A stretch of DNA of 64,000 bases from Ranitomeya variabilis. Taxonomy: Eukaryota; Chordata; Amphibia; Anura; Dendrobatidae. A program made the translations under genes and the position numbers. The stretch lies in contig NC_135238.1 in assembly GCF_051348905.1 (NCBI RefSeq), positions 92,627,988 through 92,691,987 on the forward strand, written 5' to 3'. Shown here piece after piece: positions 1 to 8,918 of this stretch (position 1 is the first letter of the stretch; each line of letters opens with the position of its first letter). Below the pieces are notes generated by a model. It was given only the letters and a program-made list of their open reading frames with translations. It ran no database searches and was not told the origin of the DNA.

Positions 1-364
1 CTGTCTTGTAAACAGGAGACACTGAGTTTGAATCTCAGCAGTTCTTTGTTTCCATCATCATCTCACAAATTTACCATGGCTACGTCTCTACTGATAGTGC
101 AATTGTGAGATTAAGAGTTTCTTCTGCATAAGAAATGAACCAGTGCTCAGGTTTTAATACATGTGGTAAGCATGTGACCCTGTGGCTTAGTTGGTTAAGG
201 CGACTGTCTTGTAAACAAGAGACACTGAGTTGAAATCTCAGCAGTGCTTTGTTTTCATCATCTCAGAAACAAACTTCCTATCTTTTCAATCATTCCTAAT
301 GTTTCCTACTTTTGTCCTTGCCGTGGCATTCCTTCTATCTGCATATTCTATATCATAAGCATGT

Positions 365-438
365 GGCACTGTGGCTTAGTTGGTTAAAGCGCCTGTCTTG
401 TAAACAGGAGACCCTGAGTTCGAATCTCAACAGTGCCT
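365..438 (+). tRNA. tRNA-Thr-TGT: tRNA-Thr (TGT), class A
   Basis: The only mispair is C49 with A65 in the T stem (CTGAG/CTCAA), the commonest class A state. A family 2 spacer follows, with no TTTT before the tail of class B at 568, because this copy has CAGGTTTC instead of CAGGTTTT. Confidence 0.75.
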
Positions 439-451
439 TGTTTCCGTCATC

Positions 452-503
452 ATCTCACAAACTTGCCATGGCTACGTCTCTACTGATAGTGCAATTGTGA
501 GAT
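452..503 (+). other. Spacer inverted repeat (exemplar): 9-bp arms, 34-base loop
   Basis: ATCTCACAA at 452-460 is the exact reverse complement of TTGTGAGAT at 495-503. The arms frame the middle of the family 2 spacer, which also contains the palindrome GCCATGGC. Most A and C spacers keep both arms; copies with ATGTCACAA (for example after 710) have one mismatch. A hairpin in a read-through transcript is possible but not shown. Confidence 0.6.
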
Positions 504-567
504 TAAGAGTTTCTTCTGCATAAGAAATGAACCAGTGCTCAGGTTTCAATACATGTTGTAAGCATGT

Positions 568-641
568 GACCCTGTGGCTTAGTTGGTTAAAGCACCTGTC
601 TTGTAAACGTGAGACCCTGAGTTCAAATCTCAGCAGTGCTT
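568..641 (+). pseudogene. Class B tRNA-Thr-like copy (exemplar)
   Basis: Starts GACCCTG and ends CAGTGCT, leaving A2·C71 and C4·T69 unpaired. The 3' anticodon strand is ACGTG, so C28·T42 is unpaired and T29·G41 is a wobble. The D arm, T stem and C56 (TTCAAAT) survive, so A and B boxes could still bind Pol III factors. A T4 run follows the tRNA end, then a family 1 spacer shortened by 47 bases. Confidence 0.8.
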
Positions 642-709
642 TGTTTTCATCATCTCAGAAACAAACCTCCTATCTTTTCTATCATGCCTACTCTGTATCG
701 TAAGCATGT

Positions 710-783
710 GGCGCTGTGGCTTATTTGGTTAAAGCGCCTGTCTTGTAAACAGGAGACACTGAGTTTGAATCTCAGCAGTTCTT
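710..783 (+). pseudogene. Class C tRNA-Thr-like copy, anticodon TGT (exemplar)
   Basis: Starts GGCGCTG and ends CAGTTCT, so C3·T70 is unpaired and G1·T72 and G4·T69 are wobbles. The anticodon stem CCTGT/ACAGG and T stem are intact. The T loop is TTTGAAT, losing C56. This copy also has GCTTATTTGG, which removes G15. The trailer is family 2 without a nearby T4. Confidence 0.8.
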
Positions 784-901
784 TGTTTCCATCATCATGT
801 CACAAATTTACCATGGCTACGTCTCTACTGATAGTGCAATTGTGAGATTAAGAGTTTCTTCTGCATAAGAAATGAACCAGTGCTCAGGTTTTAATGCATT
901 T

Positions 902-975
902 GACCCTGTGGCTTAGTTGGTTAAGGCGACTGTCTTGTAAACAAGAGACACTGAGTTGAAATCTCAGCAGTGCTT
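902..975 (+). pseudogene. Class D tRNA-Thr-like copy (exemplar)
   Basis: Starts GACCCTG with the same acceptor damage as B. The anticodon stem is ACTGT/ACAAG with A27·G43 and C28·A42 unpaired. The T loop is TTGAAAT, losing C56 and G57. This is the most numerous B/D-type class and the most eroded; a functional tRNA is very unlikely. Confidence 0.82.
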
Positions 976-977
976 TG

Positions 978-981
978 TTTT
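978..981 (+). terminator. Pol III T4 terminator of a class D copy (exemplar)
   Basis: The sequence after the tRNA end is TTTGTTTTCATC, giving TTTT two bases past the discriminator TT. The same run lies after nearly all B, D and E copies. It is absent from A and C trailers (TTGTTTCC). Confidence 0.75.
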
Positions 982-1090
982 CATCATCTCAGAAACAAAC
1001 TTCCTATCTTTTCAATCATTCCTAATGTTTCCTACTTTTGTCCTTGCCGTGGCATTCCTTCTATCTGCATATTCTATATCATAAGCATGT

Positions 1091-1164
1091 GGCACTGTGG
1101 CTTAGTTGGTTAAAGCGCCTGTCTTGTAAACAGGAGACCCTGAGTTCGAATCTCAACAGTGCCT
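1091..1164 (+). tRNA. tRNA-Thr-TGT: tRNA-Thr (TGT), class A
   Basis: Only C49·A65 is unpaired. Next monomer: class B at 1294. The spacer lacks any TTTT. Confidence 0.74.
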
Positions 1165-1435
1165 TGTTTCCGTCATCATCTCACAAACTTGCCATGGCTA
1201 CGTCTCTACTGATAGTGCAATTGTGAGATTAAGAGTTTCTTCTGCATAAGAAATGAACCAGTGCTCAGGTTTCAATACATGTTGTAAGCATGTGACCCTG
1301 TGGCTTAGTTGGTTAAAGCACCTGTCTTGTAAACGTGAGACCCTGAGTTCAAATCTCAGCAGTGCTTTGTTTTCATCATCTCAGAAACAAACCTCCTATC
1401 TTTTCTATCATGCCTACTCTGTATCGTAAGCATGT

Positions 1436-1509
1436 GGTGCTGTGGCTTAGTTGGTTAAAGCGCCTGTCTTTTAAACAGGAGACACTGAGTTTGAATCTCA
1501 GCAGTTCTT
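1436..1509 (+). pseudogene. Class C copy with anticodon TTT (exemplar of 30)
   Basis: Starts GGTGCTG. The anticodon loop CTTTTAA differs from the Thr loop CTTGTAA by one base, G35 to T, turning UGU into UUU. The acceptor end CAGTTCT and T loop TTTGAAT are degraded as in other C copies. All starts are given in the segment entries. Confidence 0.8.
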
Positions 1510-1827
1510 TGTTTCCATCATCATCTCACAAATTTACCATGGCTACGTCTCTACTGATAGTGCAATTGTGAGATTAAGAGTTTCTTCTGCATAAGAAATG
1601 AACCAGTGCTCAGGTTTTAATACATGTGGTAAGCATGTGACCCTGTGGCTTAGTTGGTTAAGGCGACTGTCTTGTAAACAAGAGACACTGAGTTGAAATC
1701 TCAGCAGTGCTTTGTTTTCATCATCTCAGAAACAAACTTCCTATCTTTTCAATCATTCCTAATGTTTCCTACTTTTGTCCTTGCCGTGGCATTCCTTCTA
1801 TCTGCATATTCTGTATCATAAGCATGT

Positions 1828-1901
1828 GGCACTGTGGCTTAGTTGGTTAAAGCGCCTGTCTTGTAAACAGTAGACCCTGAGTTCGAATCTCAGCAGTGCC
1901 T
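1828..1901 (+). tRNA. tRNA-Thr-TGT: tRNA-Thr (TGT), class A, anticodon-stem variant
   Basis: ACAGT replaces ACAGG, so the outer anticodon pair is C27·T43. The T stem is fully paired (CTCAG). Followed directly by class D at 2020, skipping B and C. Relative of the copies at 7335, 10700, 15136, 18846 and 28931. Confidence 0.68.
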
Positions 1902-2208
1902 TGTTTCCATCGTTATCTCACAAACTTGCCATGGCTACGTCTCTACTGATAGTGCAATTGTGAGATTAAGAGTTTCTTCTGCATAAGAAATGAACCAGTG
2001 CTCAGGTTTTAATGCATGTGACCCTGTGGCTTAGTTGGTTAAGGCGACTGTCTTGTAAACAAGAGACACTGAGTTGAAATCTCAGCAGTGCTTTGTTTTC
2101 ATCATCTCAGAAACAAACTTCCTATCTTTTCAATCATTCCTAATGTTTCCTACTTTTGTCCTTGCCGTGGCATTCCTTCTATCTGCATATTCTATATCAT
2201 AAGCATGT

Positions 2209-2282
2209 GGCACTGTGGCTTAGTTGGTTAAAGCGCCTGTCTTGTAAACAGGAGACCCTGAGTTCGAATCTCAACAGTACCT
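2209..2282 (+). tRNA. tRNA-Thr-TGT: tRNA-Thr (TGT), class A, acceptor variant
   Basis: Mispairs C3·A70 (CAGTACC end) and C49·A65. Next: class B at 2412. Confidence 0.6.
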
Positions 2283-2945
2283 TGTTTCCGTCATCATCTC
2301 ACAAACTTGCCATGGCTACGTATCTACTGATAGTGCAATTGTGAGATTAAGAGTTTCTTCTGCATAAGAAATGAACCAGTGCTCAGGTTTTAATGCATGT
2401 TGTAAGCATGTGACCCTGTGGCTTAGTTGGTTAAAGCACCTGTCTTGTAAACGTGAGACCCTGAGTTCAAATCTCAGCAGTGCTTTGTTTTCATCATCTC
2501 AGAAACAAACCTCCTATCTTTTCTATCATGCCTACTCTGTATCGTAAGCATGTGGTGCTGTGGCTTAGTTGGTTAAAGCGCCTGTCTTGTAAACAGGAGA
2601 CACTGAGTTTGAATCTCAGCAGTTCTTTGTTTCCATCATCATCTCACAAATTTACCATGGCTACGTCTCTACTGATAGTGCAATTGTGAGATTAAGAGTT
2701 TCTTCTGCATAAGAAATGAACCAGTGCTCAGGTTTTAATACATGTGGTAAGCATGTGACCCTGTGGCTTAGTTGGTTAAGGCGACTGTCTTGTAAACAAG
2801 AGACACTGAGTTGAAATCTCAGCAGTGCTTTGTTTTCATCATCTCAGAAACAAACTTCCTATCTTTTCAATCATTCCTAATGTTTCCTACTTTTGTCCTT
2901 GCCGTGGCATTCCTTCTATCTGCATATTCTATATCATAAGCATGT

Positions 2946-3019
2946 GGCACTGTGGCTTAGTTGGTTAAAGCGCCTGTCTTGTAAACAGGAGACCCTGAGT
3001 TCGAATCTCAACAGTGCCT
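2946..3019 (+). tRNA. tRNA-Thr-TGT: tRNA-Thr (TGT), class A
   Basis: Only C49·A65 is unpaired. Next: the CGT-anticodon class B copy at 3149. Confidence 0.74.
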
Positions 3020-3148
3020 TGTTTCCGTCATCATCTCACAAACTTGCCATGGCTACGTCTCTACTGATAGTGCAATTGTGAGATTAAGAGTTTCTTCTGC
3101 ATAAGAAATGAACCAGTGCTCAGGTTTCAATACATGTTGTAAGCATGT

Positions 3149-3222
3149 GACCCTGTGGCTTAGTTGGTTAAAGCACCTGTCTCGTAAACGTGAGACCCTG
3201 AGTTCAAATCTCAGCAGTGCTT
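3149..3222 (+). pseudogene. Class B copy with anticodon CGT
   Basis: The anticodon loop is CTCGTAA (T34 to C), giving CGT, still a Thr anticodon (ACG). The rest is ordinary class B with a damaged acceptor and anticodon stem. It is the only CGT monomer I found. Confidence 0.75.
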
Positions 3223-3671
3223 TGTTTTCATCATCTCAGAAACAAACCTCCTATCTTTTCTATCATGCCTACTCTATATCGTAAGCATGTGGTGCTGTGG
3301 CTTAGTTGGTTAAAGCGCCTGTCTTTTAAACAGGAGACACTGAGTTTGAATCTCAGCAGTTCTTTGTTTCCATCATCATGTCACAAATTTACCATGGCTA
3401 CGTCTCTACTGATAGTGCAATTGTGAGATTAAGAGTTTCTTCTGCATAAGAAATGAACCAGTGCTCAGGTTTTAATGCATGTGACCCTGTGGCTTAGTTG
3501 GTTAAGGCGACTGTCTTGTAAACAAGAGACACTGAGTTGAAATCTCAGCAGTACTTTGTTTTCATCATCTCAGAAACAAACTTCCTATCTTTTCAATCAT
3601 TCCTAATGTTTCCTACTTTTGTCCTTGCCGTGGCATTCCTTCTATCTGCATATTCTATATCATAAGCATGT

Positions 3672-3745
3672 GGCACTGTGGCTTAGTTGGTTAAAGCGCC
3701 TGTCTTGTAAACAGGAGACCCTGAGTTCGAATCTCAACAGTACCT
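3672..3745 (+). tRNA. tRNA-Thr-TGT: tRNA-Thr (TGT), class A, acceptor variant
   Basis: Mispairs C3·A70 and C49·A65, as at 2209. Next: class B at 3875. Confidence 0.6.
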
Positions 3746-4016
3746 TGTTTCCGTCATCATCTCACAAACTTGCCATGGCTACGTATCTACTGATAGTGCA
3801 ATTGTGAGATTAAGAGTTTCTTCTGCATAAGAAATGAACCAGTGCTCAGGTTTTAATGCATGTTGTAAGCATGTGACCCTGTGGCGTAGTTGGTTAAAGC
3901 ACCTGTCTTGTAAACGTGAGACCCTGAGTTCAAATCTCAGCAGTGCTTTGTTTTCATCATCTCAGAAACAAACCTCCTATCTTTTCTATCATGCCTACTC
4001 TGTATCGTAAGCATGT

Positions 4017-4090
4017 GGTGCTGTGGCTTAGTTGGTTAAAGCGCCTGTCTTTTAAACAGGAGACCCTGAGTTCGAATCTCAGCAGTGCCT
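4017..4090 (+). tRNA. Thr-bodied tRNA with anticodon TTT, complete cloverleaf
   Basis: This class C copy starts GGTGCTG but has the class A 3' half (CTGAG/CTCAG, TTCGAAT, CAGTGCC). Acceptor pairs are all Watson-Crick or wobble (T3·G70, G4·T69), and D, anticodon (CCTGT/ACAGG) and T stems are perfect. The anticodon loop is CTTTTAA, so the anticodon is TTT, which reads Lys AAA. It is the only one of 30 TTT copies with both an intact acceptor and an intact B box. It is either a pseudogene or a tRNA with altered identity. It lies between B at 3875 and D at 4220. Confidence 0.78.
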
Positions 4091-4408
4091 TGTTTCCATC
4101 ATCATCTCACAAACTTGCCATGGCTACGTCTCTACTGATAGTGCAATTGTGAGATTAAGAGTTTCTTCTGCATAAGAAATGAACCAGTGCTCAGGTTTTA
4201 ATACATGTGGTAAGCATGTGACCCTGTGGCTTAGTTGGTTAAGGCGACTGTCTTGTAAACAAGAGACACTGAGTTGAAATCTCAGCAGTGCTTTGTTTTC
4301 ATCATCTCAGAAACAAACTTCCTATCTTTTCAATCATTCCTAATGTTTCCTACTTTTGTCCTTGCCGTGGCATTCCTTCTATCTGCATATTCTATATCAT
4401 AAGCATGT

Positions 4409-4482
4409 GGCACTGTGGCTTAGTTGGTTAAAGCGCCTGTCTTGTAAACAGGAGACCCTGAGTTCGAATCTCAAAAGTGCCT
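4409..4482 (+). tRNA. tRNA-Thr-TGT: tRNA-Thr (TGT), class A, acceptor-base variant
   Basis: CTCAAAAGTGCC gives mispairs G7·A66 and C49·A65 where acceptor and T stems stack. First member of a sub-lineage of 11 copies (also 5135, 8845, 9571, 12210, 12936, 16646, 20356, 26956, 29312, 30430). Next: class B at 4601. Confidence 0.58.
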
Positions 4483-5134
4483 TGTTTCCGTCATCATCTC
4501 ACAAACTTGCCATGGCTACGTATCTACTGATAGTGCAATTGTGAGATTAAGAGTTTCTTCTGCATAAGAAATGAACCAGTGCTCAGGTTTTAATGCATGT
4601 GACCCTGTGGCTTAGTTGGTTAAAGCACCTGTCTTGTAAACGTGAGACCCTGAGTTCAAATCTCAGCAGTGCTTTGTTTTCATCATCTCAGAAACAAACC
4701 TCCTATCTTTTCTATCATGCCTACTCTGTATCGTAAGCATGTGGCGCTGTGGCTTAGTTGGTTAAAGCGCCTGTCTTTTAAACAGGAGACACTGAGTTTG
4801 AATCTCAGCAGTTCTTTGTTTCCATCATCATCTCACAAACTTGCCATGGCTACGTCTCTACTGATAGTGCAATTGTGAGATTAAGAGTTTCTTCTGCATA
4901 AGAAATGAACCAGTGCTCAGGTTTTAATACATGTGGTAAGCATGTGACCCTGTGGCTTAGTTGGTTAAGGCGACTGTCTTGTAAACAAGAGACACTGAGT
5001 TGAAATCTCAGCAGTGCTTTGTTTTCATCATCTCAGAAACAAACTTCCTATCTTTTCAATCATTCCTAATGTTTCCTACTTTTGTCCTTGCCGTGGCATT
5101 CCTTCTATCTGCATATTCTATATCATAAGCATGT

Positions 5135-5208
5135 GGCACTGTGGCTTAGTTGGTTAAAGCGCCTGTCTTGTAAACAGGAGACCCTGAGTTCGAATCTCAA
5201 AAGTGCCT
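5135..5208 (+). tRNA. tRNA-Thr-TGT: tRNA-Thr (TGT), class A, acceptor-base variant
   Basis: Mispairs G7·A66 and C49·A65. Next: class B at 5327. Confidence 0.58.
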
Positions 5209-5860
5209 TGTTTCCGTCATCATCTCACAAACTTGCCATGGCTACGTATCTACTGATAGTGCAATTGTGAGATTAAGAGTTTCTTCTGCATAAGAAATGA
5301 ACCAGTGCTCAGGTTTTAATGCATGTGACCCTGTGGCTTAGTTGGTTAAAGCACCTGTCTTGTAAACGTGAGACCCTGAGTTCAAATCTCAGCAGTGCTT
5401 TGTTTTCATCATCTCAGAAACAAACCTCCTATCTTTTCTATCATGCCTACTCTGTATCGTAAGCATGTGGCGCTGTGGCTTAGTTGGTTAAAGCGCCTGT
5501 CTTTTAAACAGGAGACACTGAGTTTGAATCTCAGCAGTTCTTTGTTTCCATCATCATCTCACAAATTTACCATGGCTACGTCTCTACTGATAGTGCAATT
5601 GTGAGATTAAGAGTTTCTTCTGCATAAGAAATGAACCAGTGCTCAGGTTTTAATACATGTGGTAAGCATGTGACCCTGTGGCTTAGTTGGTTAAGGCGCC
5701 TGTCTTGTAAACAAGAGACACTGAGTTGAAATCTCAGCAGTGCTTTGTTTTCATCATCTCAGAAACAAACTTCCTATCTTTTCAATCATTCCTAATGTTT
5801 CCTACTTTTGTCCTTGCCGTGGCATTCCTTCTATCTGCCTATTCTATATCATAAGCATGT

Positions 5861-5934
5861 GGCACTGTGGCTTAGTTGGTTAAAGCGCCTGTCTTGTAAA
5901 CAGGAGACCCTGAGTTCGAATCTCAACAGTGCCT
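5861..5934 (+). tRNA. tRNA-Thr-TGT: tRNA-Thr (TGT), class A
   Basis: Only C49·A65 is unpaired. The spacer carries ACGTAACTAC, the mark of a sub-lineage that recurs at 6598, 9963, 13662, 14399, 17372, 21082, 21819, 23282 and 24019. Next: class B at 6064. Confidence 0.74.
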
Positions 5935-6597
5935 TGTTTCCGTCATCATCTCACAAACTTGCCATGGCTACGTAACTACTGATAGTGCAATTGTGAGATT
6001 AAGAGTTTCTTCTGCATAAGAAATGAACCAGTGCTCAGGTTTTAATGCATGTTGTAAGAATGTGACCCTGTGGCTTAGTTGGTTAAAGCACCTGTCTTGT
6101 AAACGTGAGACCCTGAGTTCAAATCTCAGCAGTGCTTTGTTTTCATCATCTCAGAAACAAACCTCCTATCTTTTCTATCATGCCTACTCTGTATCGTAAG
6201 CATGTGGTGCTGTGGCTTAGTTGGTTAAAGCGCCTGTCTTGTAAACAGGAGACACTGAGTTTGAATCTCAGCAGTTCTTTGTTTCCATCATCATCTCACA
6301 AATTTACCATGGCTACGTCTCTACTGATAGTGCAATTGTGAGATTAAGAGTTTCTTCTGCATAAGAAATGAACCAGTGCTCAGGTTTTAATACATGTGGT
6401 AAGCATGTGACCCTGTGGCTTAGTTGGTTAAGGCGCCTGTCTTGTAAACAAGAGACACTGAGTTGAAATCTCAGCAGTGCTTTGTTTTCATCATCTCAGA
6501 AACAAACTTCCTATCTTTTCAATCATTCCTAATGTTTCCTACTTTTGTCCTTGCCGTGGCATTCCTTCTATCTGCCTATTCTATATCATAAGCATGT

Positions 6598-6671
6598 GGC
6601 ACTGTGGCTTAGTTGGTTAAAGCGCCTGTCTTGTAAACAGGAGACCCTGAGTTCGAATCTCAACAGTGCCT
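6598..6671 (+). tRNA. tRNA-Thr-TGT: tRNA-Thr (TGT), class A
   Basis: Only C49·A65 is unpaired; ACGTAACTAC spacer mark. Next: class B at 6801. Confidence 0.74.
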
Positions 6672-7334
6672 TGTTTCCGTCATCATCTCACAAACTTGCC
6701 ATGGCTACGTAACTACTGATAGTGCAATTGTGAGATTAAGAGTTTCTTCTGCATAAGAAATGAACCAGTGCTCAGGTTTTAATGCATGTTGTAAGAATGT
6801 GACCCTGTGGCTTAGTTGGTTAAAGCACCTGTCTTGTAAACGTGAGACCCTGAGTTCAAATCTCAGCAGTGCTTTGTTTTCATCATCTCAGAAACAAACC
6901 TCCTATCTTTTCTATCATGCCTACTCTGTATCGTAAGCATGTGGTGCTGTGGCTTAGTTGGTTAAAGCGCCTGTCTTTTAAACAGGAGACACTGAGTTTG
7001 AATCTCAGCAGTTCTTTGTTTCCATCATCATCTCACAAATTTACCATGGCTACGTCTCTACTGATAGTGCAATTGTGAGATTAAGAGTTTCTTCTGCATA
7101 AGAAATGAACCAGTGCTCAGGTTTTAATACATGTGGTAAGCATGTGACCCTGTGGCTAAGTTGGTTAAGGCGACTGTCTTGTAAACAAGAGACACTGAGT
7201 TGAAATCTCAGCAGTGCTTTGTTTTCATCATCTCAGAAACAAACTTCCTATCTTTTCAATCATTCCTAATGTTTCCTACTTTTGTCCTTGCCGTGGCATT
7301 CCTTCTATCTGCATATTCTGTATCATAAGCATGT

Positions 7335-7408
7335 GGCACTGTGGCTTAGTTGGTTAAAGCGCCTGTCTTGTAAACAGTAGACCCTGAGTTCGAATCTCAG
7401 CAATGCCT
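7335..7408 (+). tRNA. tRNA-Thr-TGT: tRNA-Thr (TGT), class A, two-stem variant
   Basis: Mispairs C27·T43 and C5·A68 (CAATGCC end); T stem intact. Second monomer of super-repeat S1. Next: class D at 7527. Confidence 0.55.
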
Positions 7409-7715
7409 TGTTTCCATCGTTATTTCACAAACTTGCCATGGCTACGTCTCTACTGATAGTGCAATTGTGAGATTAAGAGTTTCTTCTGCATAAGAAATGA
7501 ACCAGTGCTCAGGTTTTAATGCATGTGACCCTGTGGCTTAGTTGGTTAAGGCGACTGTCTTGTAAACAAGAGACACTGAGTTGAAATCTCAGCAGTACTT
7601 TGTTTTCATCATCTCAGAAACAAACTTCCTATCTTTTCAATCATTCCTAATGTTTCCTACTTTTGTCCTTGCCGTGGCATTCCTTCTATCTGCATATTCT
7701 ATATCATAAGCATGT

Positions 7716-7789
7716 GGCACTGTGGCTTAGTTGGTTAAAGCGCCTGTCTTGTAAACAGGAGACCCTGAGTTCGAATCTCAACAGTACCT
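7716..7789 (+). tRNA. tRNA-Thr-TGT: tRNA-Thr (TGT), class A, acceptor variant
   Basis: Mispairs C3·A70 and C49·A65. Next: class B at 7919. Confidence 0.6.
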
Positions 7790-8452
7790 TGTTTCCGTCA
7801 TCATCTCACAAACTTGCCATGGCTACGTATCTACTGATAGTGCAATTGTGAGATTAAGAGTTTCTTCTGCATAAGAAATGAACCAGTGCTCAGGTTTTAA
7901 TGCATGTTGTAAGCATGTGACCCTGTGGCGTAGTTGGTTAAAGCACCTGTCTTGTAAACGTGAGACCCTGAGTTCAAATCTCAGCAGTGCTTTGTTTTCA
8001 TCATCTCAGAAACAAACCTCCTATCTTTTCTATCATGCCTACTCTGTATCGTAAGCATGTGGTGCTGTGGCTTAGTTGGTTAAAGCGCCTGTCTTTTAAA
8101 CAGGAGACACTGAGTTTGAATCTCAGCAGTTCTTTGTTTCCATCATCATCTCACAAATTTACCATGGCTACGTCTCTACTGATAGTGCAATTGTGAGATT
8201 AAGAGTTTCTTCTGCATAAGAAATGAACCAGTGCTCAGGTTTTAATACATGTGGTAAGCATGTGACCCTGTGGCTTAATTGGTTAAGGCGACTGTCTTGT
8301 AAACAAGAGACACTGAGTTGAAATCTCAGCAGTGCTTTGTTTTCATCATCTCAGAAACAAACTTCCTATCTTTTCAATCATTCCTAATGTTTCCTACTTT
8401 TGTCCTTGCCGTGGCATTCCTTCTATCTGCATATTCTATATCATAAGCATGT

Positions 8453-8526
8453 GGCACTGTGGCTTAGTTGGTTAAAGCACCTGTCTTGTAAACAGGAGAC
8501 CCTGAGTTCGAATCTCAGCAGTGCCT
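8453..8526 (+). tRNA. tRNA-Thr-TGT: tRNA-Thr (TGT), fully paired class A
   Basis: All four stems are fully paired. It differs from the reference only at linker base 26 (A for G, AAGCACCTG), which is not in a stem. The trailer TTGTTTCCATC has no T4; TTTT first occurs at the end of the spacer (CAGGTTTTAATAC). Next: class D at 8656. Same sub-lineage at 11818, 16254, 18109, 19964 and 26564. Confidence 0.85.
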
Positions 8527-8844
8527 TGTTTCCATCATCATCTCACAAACTTGCCATGGCTACGTCTCTACTGATAGTGCAATTGTGAGATTAAGAGTTT
8601 CTTCTGCATAAGAAATGAACCAGTGCTCAGGTTTTAATACATGTGGTAAGCATGTGACCCTGTGGCTTAGTTGGTTAAGGCGACTGTCTTGTAAACAAGA
8701 GACACTGAGTTGAAATCTCAGCAGTGCTTTGTTTTCATCATCTCAGAAACAAACTTCCTATCTTTTCAATCATTCCTAATGTTTCCTACTTTTGTCCTTG
8801 CCGTGGCATTCCTTCTATCTGCATATTCTATATCATAAGCATGT

Positions 8845-8918
8845 GGCACTGTGGCTTAGTTGGTTAAAGCGCCTGTCTTGTAAACAGGAGACCCTGAGTT
8901 CGAATCTCAAAAGTGCCT
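8845..8918 (+). tRNA. tRNA-Thr-TGT: tRNA-Thr (TGT), class A, acceptor-base variant
   Basis: Mispairs G7·A66 and C49·A65. Next: class B at 9037. Confidence 0.58.

Larger units (their letters stand above)
1..7145 (+). repeat. Array segment 1: mainly plain D-A-B-C tetramers
   Basis: Class starts besides the individually listed A copies: partial C at 1-46; D 176, 902, 1639, 2020, 2757, 3483, 4220, 4946, 5672, 6409; B 568, 1294, 2412, 3149, 3875, 4601, 5327, 6064, 6801; C with anticodon TGT 710, 2554, 6206; C with anticodon TTT 1436, 3291, 4017, 4743, 5469, 6943. Successive tetramers start 726 or 737 bp apart. The stretch 1639-2756 inserts an extra D-A dimer and resembles the opening of the super-repeats further right. 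Confidence 0.93.

Noticed and set aside
365-438. Mitochondrial or bacterial tRNA-Thr
   Set aside because: The A and B boxes, discriminator T, absence of encoded CCA and similarity to nuclear vertebrate Thr tRNAs fit a nuclear origin. There are no neighbouring organellar genes.
312-500. Open frames of about 62 codons that recur across the array through the spacer and class A tRNA
   Set aside because: The frames start at TTG, not ATG, run straight across a tRNA gene and its trailer, and recur only because the DNA repeats. Several copies lose the frame through a spacer change with no sign of selection. They are not protein genes.
430-560. Internal palindromes GCCATGGC and CAATTG in the A spacer as regulatory sites
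   Set aside because: They are short enough to arise by chance and I know of no Pol III factor that binds them. I kept only the longer 9-bp inverted repeat as an observation.
636-845. Open frames of about 69 codons across the end of B, its spacer and class C
   Set aside because: They start at GTG inside the tRNA-like end of B and cross the C tRNA. There is no start context, no domain and no codon-level conservation beyond that of the DNA.
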